Assembly (NCBI GenBank): GCA_030691665.1
Contig: JAUYDU010000259.1
Location: 1 to 5,254, forward strand
DNA from: Chloroflexota bacterium
GTDB taxonomy: Bacteria; Chloroflexota; Dehalococcoidia; SM23-28-2
Reading direction: 5' to 3'
DNA length: 5,254 nt
Shown here in pieces: positions 1 through 4,731 of the stretch. The first letter of the stretch is position 1; each line of letters opens with the position of its first letter. The position numbers were made by a program, and so were the translations under genes. Below the pieces are notes generated by a model. It did not search any database and was not told the origin of the DNA. It saw only the letters and a list, made by a program, of their open reading frames with translations.

Positions 1-632
1 GCGCCCTCCAGTGGGGCACCATGAACACCATCGGCTTCCACGCCCAGATCGGCCTCATGGACTACGGCATCCTCAACACCCTCCAGGTGGACCAGTACGG
101 CAACATCAACTCCACCGCCATCGGCGACTACGAAGGCGAGCACCGCCGCTTCGGCGGGCCCGGCGGCGCCGACTCCATCGCCGCCCTCTGCTGGCGCACC
201 ATCCTCCTGACCGACCAGCAGCGGCGCAAGTTCGTCCCCCGCGTCGACTTCATCTCCTCCGCCGGCTTCCTGGACGGCTCGCCCGCTGCCCGCGAGAGGG
301 CCGGCCTCCCCCGCGGCACCGGCCCCTGGCGAGTGGTCACCCCCTGGGCCGTCTTCGACTACGACGAGAACCGCCGCCTGCGCCTGATGGCCGCGTCTCC
401 CTTTGTGACGGTGGACCAGGTGCTGGAGGAGATGGACTTCCAGCCCGCCATGGCCGACGAGATCGGAACGGTGGACACGCCCACCGAGGAGGAGCTCCTG
501 ATCCTGCGCACCGAGCTGGACGTGCGCGGCCAGATCACCGACGTCGGCCGCTGGATCGAGCTGCGGGACGACGAGTTCGTCTTCGCCGACGTGGGCAAGG
601 GCGGCGACGCCTCCCTGCCCCGAAGCTGGTAG
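1..632 (+). CDS. CoA-transferase beta subunit, GctB/IpdB-like (5' end outside window)
   Basis: This is the C-terminal 209 residues of a class I CoA-transferase beta subunit, which works with an alpha subunit to move CoA between carboxylic acids. The reading frame stays open to the window edge: residues A-L-Q-W-G-T precede the first ATG at 21, so that ATG is internal. About 50 N-terminal residues are missing compared with the roughly 250-270 usual for the family. Family signatures in view are DQYGNINSTAIGDY, the glycine-rich FGGPGGADSIAALC, VVTPWAVFDY, the SPFVTVDQVLEEMDF stretch and the terminal LRTELDVRG. The catalytic glutamate of true CoA-transferases lies in the missing part. I therefore cannot separate a glutaconate/3-oxoacid CoA-transferase from an IpdB-type steroid-ring hydrolase, which lacks it. 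An alpha-subunit gene is expected just upstream. The stop codon lies next to the ribosome-binding site of the YHS gene. Confidence 0.88.
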   Translation, partial: ALQWGTMNTIGFHAQIGLMDYGILNTLQVDQYGNINSTAIGDYEGEHRRFGGPGGADSIAALCWRTILLTDQQRRKFVPRVDFISSAGFLDGSPAARERAGLPRGTGPWRVVTPWAVFDYDENRRLRLMAASPFVTVDQVLEEMDFQPAMADEIGTVDTPTEEELLILRTELDVRGQITDVGRWIELRDDEFVFADVGKGGDASLPRSW

Positions 633-642
633 AGGAGACGCT

Positions 643-807
643 ATGACAACGCCCAAAAAGGGACACGACCCCGTCTGCGGCATGGAGGTGGACCCCAAAG
701 AGGCTGCCGGCAAGTCCACCTTCCAGAACGTCACCTACTACTTCTGCTCCCAGCGCTGCAAGGAGGACTTCGACGCCGACCCGGTCAAGTACCTCCTCAA
801 GAAGTAG
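643..807 (+). CDS. Small YHS-domain protein (54 aa), putative metal-binding
   Basis: The ORF has 54 codons plus a stop, starting at an ATG preceded by a purine-rich ribosome-binding site (AGAGGAGA, 631-638) that overlaps the previous gene's stop. The protein is a single YHS domain: the DPVCGM motif at residues 9-14, a central aromatic TYYFCS segment, then a second cysteine pair C35-x3-C39 and the EDFDADP motif at 41-47. YHS domains occur at the N terminus of copper and heavy-metal P-type ATPases and as stand-alone small proteins. The cysteines suggest binding of a soft metal in the cytoplasm; there is no signal peptide. The 10-base gap suggests cotranscription with the CoA-transferase. The last 64 bases recur in degraded form at 2056-2118. 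The YHS assignment is firm; the metal and the partner are unknown. Confidence 0.88.
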   Translation: MTTPKKGHDPVCGMEVDPKEAAGKSTFQNVTYYFCSQRCKEDFDADPVKYLLKK

Positions 808-893
808 GCCGGCCAGGATACCGAAGGCGAAACATCGCGGCATCGGCGAAACGGTCGGGACAAGCTGACGGGCTACGCAGGCTACCGCCGAAC

Positions 894-902
894 TGATATA
901 AT
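894..902 (+). promoter_or_regulatory. Extended -10 promoter of the nuclease gene, probably leaderless
   Basis: A perfect extended -10 (TGATATAAT) ends 9 bases before the ATG at 912. The -35 position (874-879, TACGCA, 17-base spacing) is weak, as is common for extended -10 promoters. Transcription should start around 909, so the mRNA would have almost no leader. No Shine-Dalgarno sequence precedes the ATG, which is consistent with that. Confidence 0.6.
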
Positions 903-911
903 GCACGCGTC

Positions 912-2003
912 ATGATTGTGGTTTCGGACGCCATACGAGGGCTCTTGGACAAAGCCGCTAGGTGGCGGGATAAGGGTATCAACGAGGCGGATACGAAGGC
1001 GCTGTTCATAGAGCCGATGCTGACCGCCCTCGGGTGGGACGTACAGGACCTCGACGCGGTTAACCGTGAGTACCGTGTGTATGATGGCACACGGCTCGAT
1101 TATGCGCTGAATGTTGGCAACAAACCCCGGCTATTCGTCGAAGCTAAACCTCTGGCCAAATCCTTGGACGATAAGCTGTTCATTGCCCAGACAGTCAACT
1201 ACGCCAACAACGAAGGCGTGGTGTGGTGCGTGCTCAGTAATGGCCTTCAATACCGTGTATACAAGAGTAACGAGCCCGTTGAGATGGAAGGGAAGCTCCT
1301 ATTTGAGGTGGATTTGGAGGATGCGAGGGACCAAGCAAGAGCGGAAGACGTCGCCAAGCTGCTTTCCTATCTGGGGCGTGAAAGCATCGAGTCCGGAAAA
1401 CTGGATACGTGGGGCGAGGCAACGTTTACTGACGTGCGGGTCAAATCCGCCCTGGATGGACTGCTCGCGAACCCGCCCTCTCGTTTCATCAATCTGATCC
1501 TGGAGAAGCTTGGAGCGGGTCCGGCGCTCCCGCGTGAGAAGGTCAAACACTCTCTAAGCCGCATGGCGCTGGGATCGTCAGTATGGAGGCCTGCGACAGC
1601 ACCGCCTGCGGCGGGCCTCCGCGAGCCACCGGTCTCTCGAGGTCAGTGGACCTACGACTATCATTTTGGTAGTAAGCCGCAGAACATCGTGGACCTGTAT
1701 AACAGGCTAGATGAGAGAATCGTCGCGCTTGGCCCCGACGTTCAGAGGTCGTTCACCAAGTTCTACGTCAACTACAGTACAAGGCGGAGCTTTGTTACGG
1801 TGCAGCCCCGGAAGCGCAAGCTCTTCTGCTATGTAGGTCTTAGCTGGGAGGAACTTCCTGAGCGCGACGAGTCGGTTACGCGCGACGTTCGAAAGATCGG
1901 TCACTATGGCATGGGGGATACTGAGATTACGTTGTCCGACGTATCCCAACTGGACTATGCGCTTCGGGCTATCGAAGCGAGCTATCGAAAGGCAAGACAA
2001 TAG
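912..2003 (+). CDS. PD-(D/E)xK nuclease-like protein: HsdR-N-like domain plus DUF5655-like C terminus
   Basis: A 363-residue protein. Residues about 1-155 resemble the N-terminal nuclease domain of type I restriction R subunits (HSDR_N type). They contain NEADTKALFIEPML at 24-37, then GTRLDYAL with D63, LFVEAKP with E77 and K79, and a QTVNY motif (Q93-x3-Y97) like the QxxxY motif after the HsdR nuclease core. All expected catalytic residues are present. Residues about 160-240 look like a linker ending in a proline/alanine-rich stretch. Residues about 250-360 (YHFGSKPQNIVDLYNRLDERI through QLDYALRAIEASY) resemble DUF5655, often joined to such nuclease domains. There is no helicase motor, methylase or specificity subunit, so this is not a complete type I system. 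The ATG at 912 is chosen because homology begins at once and a promoter sits just upstream. Lower G+C suggests transfer. Anti-phage or DNA-processing roles are plausible but unproven. Confidence 0.8.
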   Translation: MIVVSDAIRGLLDKAARWRDKGINEADTKALFIEPMLTALGWDVQDLDAVNREYRVYDGTRLDYALNVGNKPRLFVEAKPLAKSLDDKLFIAQTVNYANNEGVVWCVLSNGLQYRVYKSNEPVEMEGKLLFEVDLEDARDQARAEDVAKLLSYLGRESIESGKLDTWGEATFTDVRVKSALDGLLANPPSRFINLILEKLGAGPALPREKVKHSLSRMALGSSVWRPATAPPAAGLREPPVSRGQWTYDYHFGSKPQNIVDLYNRLDERIVALGPDVQRSFTKFYVNYSTRRSFVTVQPRKRKLFCYVGLSWEELPERDESVTRDVRKIGHYGMGDTEITLSDVSQLDYALRAIEASYRKARQ

Positions 2004-2055
2004 ATCGCCGTCGACCGGCAGTTCCCGGGGTCAAGCCAGCCTGCTTCCCTATCGC

Positions 2056-2118
2056 CTGCTCCCTGCGCTGCAAAGAAGACTTCGACGCCGACCGGTCAAG
2101 TACCTCCTCAAGAAGTAG
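2056..2118 (+). pseudogene. Degraded 3' copy of the yhs gene
   Basis: These 63 bases match 744-807 with three substitutions and one deleted C. Read in the original frame they give CSLRCKEDFDAD, then shift frame where GACCCGG has become GACCGG; the final KYLLKK-stop coding is preserved in the shifted frame. Two substitutions (opposite 762 and 765) are third-position synonymous changes in Lys and Glu codons, and the third changes Q37 to L. That pattern suggests the copy diverged under coding constraint before it broke. Nothing homologous to the first two thirds of yhs is visible upstream, and no start codon or ribosome-binding site serves it. Confidence 0.85.
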
Positions 2119-2124
2119 CTGCAG

Positions 2125-2172
2125 GCCTTCAGCCCTGCTCAAAAGGGTCTGAAGGCAGGGCTTTAGCCCTGC
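2125..2172 (+). repeat. Two overlapping, mutually exclusive hairpins
   Basis: Hairpin 1 pairs GCCTTCAG (2125-2132) with CTGAAGGC (2149-2156), and CCC/GGG continue the stem inside. Hairpin 2 pairs GCAGGGC (2155-2161) with GCCCTGC (2166-2172) across a TTTA loop. They share bases 2155-2156. AGCCCTGCTC also occurs twice as a direct repeat (2131-2140 and 2165-2174), so GCAGGGC can pair on either side. No T-run follows directly, so this is at best a weak terminator for the upstream gene. It could also be a REP-like interspersed repeat: its CAGGGC-N4-GCCCTG core recurs at 2971-2986. Confidence 0.55.
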
Positions 2173-2211
2173 TCAGCTTCGGAGACCTAACCCCTTACCT
2201 CCCTTTTTCCG

Positions 2212-2241
2212 TTGACAACAACCAGCCCTCTTCCCTATAAT
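2212..2241 (+). promoter_or_regulatory. Consensus sigma-70 promoter of the methyltransferase gene
   Basis: TTGACA at 2212-2217 and TATAAT at 2236-2241 are both perfect consensus hexamers, with an 18-base spacer. Transcription should begin near 2248, inside the palindrome at 2246-2268. A promoter this strong would need repression, which fits an operator over the start site. It also shows that the in-frame TTG at 2212 is not a translation start. Confidence 0.85.
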
Positions 2242-2245
2242 GGGG

Positions 2246-2268
2246 CATACCCCCACCCAGGGGGTATG
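2246..2268. promoter_or_regulatory. CsoR/CstR/RcnR-type operator palindrome
   Basis: A perfect inverted repeat: CATACCCCC (2246-2254), spacer ACCCA, GGGGGTATG (2260-2268). It begins four bases after the -10 and so covers the expected transcription start, where a bound repressor would block RNA polymerase. Operators of the CsoR family (copper, persulfide, nickel/cobalt and formaldehyde sensors) typically have an A-T-A-C run followed by C's, then G's followed by G-T-A-T, as here. No regulator gene of this family lies in the window, so it would act in trans. The ligand cannot be read from the site. Confidence 0.6.
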
Positions 2269-2278
2269 GGTGCACCCC

Positions 2279-2287
2279 AAGGGGAGG
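2279..2287 (+). promoter_or_regulatory. Ribosome-binding site that sets the methyltransferase start
   Basis: AAGGGGAGG lies five bases before the ATG at 2293. This selects 2293 over the upstream in-frame candidates: the TTG at 2212 is the -35 box and the ATG at 2266 falls inside the operator palindrome with no comparable site. Confidence 0.8.
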
Positions 2288-2292
2288 TTGCC

Positions 2293-2925
2293 ATGCAGGA
2301 CTCTCGCCGCCGTCAAAGGGCCCTGAGCCGCTACCGGCTCATCGCTCCTCTCTACGACGCTCTCTTCGAGGCCGCCGGTCGCCGCCTGCGGCGCGAGGCC
2401 GTCCGCCGCCTGGAGTTGCGCCCCGGCCAGGCTGTGCTCGACGTGGGCTGCGGCACCGGCCTCAGTTTCGACCTGCTAGAGCAAGCCGTCGGCCCCCAGG
2501 GCCGGGTCATCGGCGTGGAGCTGAGCCCCGATATGCTGGCCCGGGCACAGCAGAAAGTCGCCGCCCGCAGCTGGCAGAACGTTACCCTCGTCGAGGCAGC
2601 CGCCGAGGAGGCGGACATCCCCGACGAGGTAGACGCCGTCCTCTTCCACTACACCCACGACATCATGCAGTCGGAGGCGGCCCTCCGCAACGTGCTCTCC
2701 CACCTCAAGTCCGGCGGCCGGGTGGTGGCAGCCGGGGGAAAGCGGGCCAGCCGCTGGTGGCAGCAGCCCGCCAACCTGGTGGTCCCTTTCTTCTTGCCCT
2801 TCGTGACCACCCTGGAGGGGGCTACCCGCCCCTGGGCCAAGCTCGAAGAGTTGCTAGGAAGCAGGCTGGCGGTCGACGAAAGGCGCCTGGGCGTCACCTA
2901 CATCGCCAGCGGAGTCAAGCCCTAG
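2293..2925 (+). CDS. Class I SAM-dependent methyltransferase
   Basis: A 210-residue protein with a Rossmann-like methyltransferase fold. Motif I is VLDVGCGTGLS (residues 48-58). The acidic residue that holds the SAM ribose follows in VIGVELSPDML (E76). EAAAEEADIP and AVLFHYTHDIM match motifs II/III, and HLKSGGRVVAAGGK (137-150) is the usual strand-loop before the C-terminal part. The N-terminal SRYRLIAPLYDALFEAAGRR resembles the leader of UbiE/PmtA-like methyltransferases. A hydrophobic stretch NLVVPFFLPFVTTL (161-174) could touch a membrane or a greasy substrate. The substrate is not identifiable from sequence; quinone, phospholipid and small-molecule or metalloid methylation are all open. 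The gene is monocistronic, with its own consensus promoter and a metal/sulfur-sensor-type operator, which suggests induced expression rather than housekeeping. Confidence 0.85.
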   Translation: MQDSRRRQRALSRYRLIAPLYDALFEAAGRRLRREAVRRLELRPGQAVLDVGCGTGLSFDLLEQAVGPQGRVIGVELSPDMLARAQQKVAARSWQNVTLVEAAAEEADIPDEVDAVLFHYTHDIMQSEAALRNVLSHLKSGGRVVAAGGKRASRWWQQPANLVVPFFLPFVTTLEGATRPWAKLEELLGSRLAVDERRLGVTYIASGVKP

Positions 2926-2967
2926 CGCAAACCCGTCAGCGGACGACCCAACAGCCAAGAAACTGTA

Positions 2968-2989
2968 GGTCAGGGCCCCGGCCCTGACC
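2968..2989. terminator. Perfect 10-bp palindrome between convergent genes
   Basis: GGTCAGGGCC (2968-2977) pairs with GGCCCTGACC (2980-2989), a very stable hairpin in either direction. It lies 42 bases after the methyltransferase stop and 87 bases after the end of cofE on the other strand, so it could end both transcripts. There is no clear T-run on the plus side and only a loose GTTTCTT on the minus side, so intrinsic termination is uncertain. Its CAGGGC-N4-GCCCTG core is shared with the hairpin at 2156-2171, which points to a repeat family instead of, or as well as, a terminator. Confidence 0.5.
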
Positions 2990-3036
2990 GGGGGTGCGAA
3001 TCATGAAACGGCTAAGCGAATAGCGTACCCTCCCCC

Positions 3037-3063
3037 ATCCGTTTATCCGTTTCCCTATCCGTT
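3037..3063 (+). repeat. Three short direct repeats of ATCCGTT
   Basis: ATCCGTT occurs at 3037-3043, 3045-3051 and 3057-3063 in the otherwise featureless gap between the palindrome and the end of cofE. Spacing is uneven (1 and 5 bases). It may be simple slippage sequence; no function is evident. Confidence 0.4.
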
Positions 3064-3076
3064 GACAGATCCCGCC

Positions 3077-3832
3077 CTACCTAAACAAGTCCCGCTCCGG
3101 CGGCCGCACCAGCTCCCGCGCCGTGCCCTCCGCCTGCCCGTACTCGAAGCCCCGCACGATGGCCACCGGCACCCGCGACAGCTTCCCCATCACCAGCTCG
3201 GCTGCCGCCGCCAGCTCATCGGCCACTGCCATGGTGCTCACCCGCAGGACGTAGCCGTGCGGGTCCGCCTGGCCCACGTAGTCCAGGAAGGGGCTCATCC
3301 CTGCCAGTCCCACCGCCACGTTGGTGTGGCCCTCCCGCCAGGGCCGCCCGAAGGTATCGGAGACGATCACCGCCACCGCCACGCCCAGCTCCTTCGCGAT
3401 GGCGGCCCGTATCCCCTCCGCCGACCGGTCGGGATCCTCCGGCAGCAGCGAGACCATCTCGCCGCCGCCCACGTTGGAGGCATCGACCCCGGCGTTGGCG
3501 CATACGAACCCCTGCCTGGTCTCGGTGATGATCACGCTCCCCTCCTGGCGGACGATGCGTCGGCTCTCCCCCAGGATCACCTCCAGCAGGCGCGCGTCCT
3601 TGCCCATCCGAGCGGCCAGCTCCCGGGCGTAGGGCGACGGCTTCACCTCCCGCAGGTCCACCAGCCGCCCTTCCGCCTTGGAGACGACCTTCTGGGTGAC
3701 CACCAGCACGTCGCCGCCCTCCAGGCTCATCCCCTGCCCTCGGGCGGCCTCCACGATCAGCGCCGCCAGGTCGTCACCGGGGCGAACCTCGGGCAGGCCA
3801 GCCAGGCCAATGATCTGGATTTCGGGGGTCAT
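3077..3832 (-). CDS. cofE: Coenzyme F420-0:L-glutamate ligase (CofE)
   Basis: A 251-residue cytoplasmic enzyme that uses GTP to add glutamate to F420-0, making F420-1 and longer polyglutamate tails. Family motifs in order: VTQKVVSKAEGR (45-56), the GFVCANAGVDASNV region (108-121), VSDTFGRPWREGHTNVAVG (157-175), and RGFEYG (227-232). The conserved Asp residues in the second and third motifs are the likely metal ligands. Length matches stand-alone CofE; there is no C-terminal nitroreductase-like domain as in actinobacterial FbiB. The frame is open 66 codons further upstream, but that part is an out-of-frame reading of npdG. The start at 3832 is chosen because homology begins there (MTPEIQIIGL) and its ATG overlaps the npdG stop as ATGA, indicating translational coupling in one operon. 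Confidence 0.95.
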   Translation of the reverse strand: MTPEIQIIGLAGLPEVRPGDDLAALIVEAARGQGMSLEGGDVLVVTQKVVSKAEGRLVDLREVKPSPYARELAARMGKDARLLEVILGESRRIVRQEGSVIITETRQGFVCANAGVDASNVGGGEMVSLLPEDPDRSAEGIRAAIAKELGVAVAVIVSDTFGRPWREGHTNVAVGLAGMSPFLDYVGQADPHGYVLRVSTMAVADELAAAAELVMGKLSRVPVAIVRGFEYGQAEGTARELVRPPERDLFR

Positions 3833-4503
3833 TTCGGAAGGGTGTCGCCGATGCCGGCGATCTTCAAGCCGGTGTGCGCCTTGTAGGTCTTGTTGAGGTT
3901 CAGGAGAAGGGCGGTGAACTCCTCCAGGTAGCGGCTGTTGGCCAGGCCGCCGCCGTCCAGCGCCCGCACGCCAGCGATCTCCTCCGCCAGCGCCATCACC
4001 TTGGCCTTGGCCTCCGGGTGATCGCTGCACACCACCACGTCAGAGTTCATCGGCCTCTCCACCTTCATCAGGTCGCTCGCGTCCAGGTGATGGAACCCGG
4101 CCACCACCTGAGCCCGAGGCAGTAGCGCCTGGGACTGCTGGGCCGCCGATCCCTCGGGCACGGCGACGGCGGTGATCTTGCCGCCCTCGAAGGAGAGAGG
4201 AGATACCACGTCCACCACCATCTTAGCCCCGATCGCCCCCGCCAGCGCCGCCAGGGTGTCCCGGTGGCCCGCGAAAGGGATCGTCACGAACACGATATCG
4301 CCCCTCTCCACCGCCTCCTGGTTCACCACCCCCGCGGCCTCGGCCCCAGCGACCCGCGCCTTGATCTTCTCCACCGCCTCCTGCGCCCGCTCCGGCCTGC
4401 GGGAGCCGATGACGATCGGGTGGCCGGCGGCGGCGAATCGGGCGGCCAGGCCCAGCCCTTCGGGGCCCGTTCCGCCGATGAAGGCGAGCACCTCAGCGCA
4501 CAT
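3829..4503 (-). CDS. npdG: NADPH-dependent F420 reductase (F420H2:NADP oxidoreductase)
   Basis: A 224-residue enzyme that transfers hydride between F420H2 and NADP+, linking the F420 pool to NADPH. The N-terminal Rossmann motif is FIGGTGPEGLGLAARFAAAGH (broken here: F8-I-G-G-T-G, then P14 to H28). It is followed by IGSRRPERAQ (32-41), whose Ser-Arg-Arg is the usual reader of the NADP 2'-phosphate. Other family landmarks are VFVTIPFAGH (71-80), VVDVVSPL (96-103), AGFHHLDASDL (135-145) and the C-terminal GGGLANSRYLEEFTALLLN (184-202) ahead of KAHTGLKIAGIG. Length fits the family. It is the first gene of a two-gene operon with cofE. A TATAAT lies eight bases before its ATG, with no Shine-Dalgarno site, suggesting leaderless translation. 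Confidence 0.93.
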   Translation of the reverse strand: MCAEVLAFIGGTGPEGLGLAARFAAAGHPIVIGSRRPERAQEAVEKIKARVAGAEAAGVVNQEAVERGDIVFVTIPFAGHRDTLAALAGAIGAKMVVDVVSPLSFEGGKITAVAVPEGSAAQQSQALLPRAQVVAGFHHLDASDLMKVERPMNSDVVVCSDHPEAKAKVMALAEEIAGVRALDGGGLANSRYLEEFTALLLNLNKTYKAHTGLKIAGIGDTLPK

Positions 4504-4511
4504 AGCGAGCC

Positions 4512-4541
4512 ATTATACTATTTGTGCCGAAGCTGTTGCCA
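4512..4541 (-). promoter_or_regulatory. npdG-cofE promoter, probably leaderless
   Basis: On the minus strand a perfect TATAAT (4517 to 4512) stands eight bases before the npdG ATG. The best -35, at 18-base spacing, is TGGCAA (4541 to 4536), only three of six to consensus. Transcription should start one or two bases before the ATG. The -35 hexamer coincides with that of the divergent cofG promoter. Confidence 0.55.
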
Positions 4542-4564
4542 CTGCCAGAACCAGCCGCTAGAAT
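4536..4564 (+). promoter_or_regulatory. Putative cofG promoter
   Basis: TTGCCA (4536-4541, five of six to the -35 consensus) and TAGAAT (4559-4564, five of six to the -10) are separated by an ideal 17 bases. Transcription from about 4571 would give a leader of roughly 160 bases before the cofG ATG. It overlaps the -35 of the opposing npdG promoter, so the two directions would compete for polymerase. Confidence 0.5.
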
Positions 4565-4580
4565 AGAGAGACGTACGCCC

Positions 4581-4614
4581 CCTGGGAAGGCGGCGAGGGG
4601 TGCTCCTTCCCAGG
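4581..4614 (+). other. Strong hairpin in the cofG leader
   Basis: CCTGGGAAGG (4581-4590) is perfectly complementary to CCTTCCCAGG (4605-4614) with a 14-base loop. It starts about ten bases after the predicted transcription start. The remaining leader to 4731 is G+C-rich, with no convincing ORF and no riboswitch class I recognise. It may stabilise the mRNA or act in attenuation. Confidence 0.5.
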
Positions 4615-4731
4615 CCTCTCAATACGCTGCGGCCGTGCCGTACCAGGCAGAGCGCCCCCGTAAAGAGCCAACATCCGGAGCGTCGGCTGCGCCGCAAGAC
4701 CGGTGGCAGCGACGGTGGCTTTAGGCACGGC

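Larger units (their letters stand above)
808..2118. mobile_element. Candidate integrated segment (about 1.3 kb) bounded by a duplicated yhs 3' end
   Basis: The intact yhs gene ends at 807. A second copy of its final 64 bases ends at 2118, with one intact ORF between the two. Both copies share an identical 25-base terminus (783-807 and 2094-2118), and homology stops abruptly upstream of 744/2056. The enclosed DNA differs from the surroundings: I count 32 G+C in bases 1081-1140 (53%) against 41 in 541-600 (68%), and its codons are less G/C-ending. An intact gene on one side with a displaced 3' end on the other matches integrative elements that insert into a gene's 3' end and restore it. There is no integrase, transposase or terminal inverted repeat, so a degraded or trans-mobilised element, or recombination between two yhs paralogues, remain possible. 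Confidence 0.5.

Noticed and set aside
11..646. 211-residue ORF rich in Arg, His and Pro overlapping the CoA-transferase
   Set aside because: It is a shadow frame of a clearly homologous gene in a high-GC region.
826..852. GGCGAAAC direct repeat (826-833 and 845-852) as CRISPR-like or an attachment site
   Set aside because: There are only two 8-base copies, with no further spaced units and no relation to the segment boundaries.
2212..2292. Upstream extension of the methyltransferase ORF to a TTG at 2212
   Set aside because: The TTG is the first three bases of the consensus -35 box, and the extension runs through the -10 and operator. The ribosome-binding site and homology both point to 2293.
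3062..3090. TTGACA at 3062-3067 as a plus-strand promoter
   Set aside because: No -10-like hexamer lies at 16-18 bases, and it would drive transcription antisense into the end of cofE with no plus-strand gene.
3833..4030. N-terminal extension of cofE by 66 residues
   Set aside because: It is an out-of-frame reading of npdG with no CofE homology. The ATGA overlap marks the true start.
4524..4724. 66-residue plus-strand ORF in the npdG-cofG gap
   Set aside because: Its start lies upstream of the predicted promoter elements, it lacks a ribosome-binding site, and its Arg/Ala/Pro-rich composition is typical of random high-GC sequence.
4571..4731. TPP, FMN, SAM or cobalamin riboswitch in the cofG leader
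   Set aside because: Short stretches such as AGGGGTGCTC recall the TPP element, but the remaining conserved boxes of these classes are absent.
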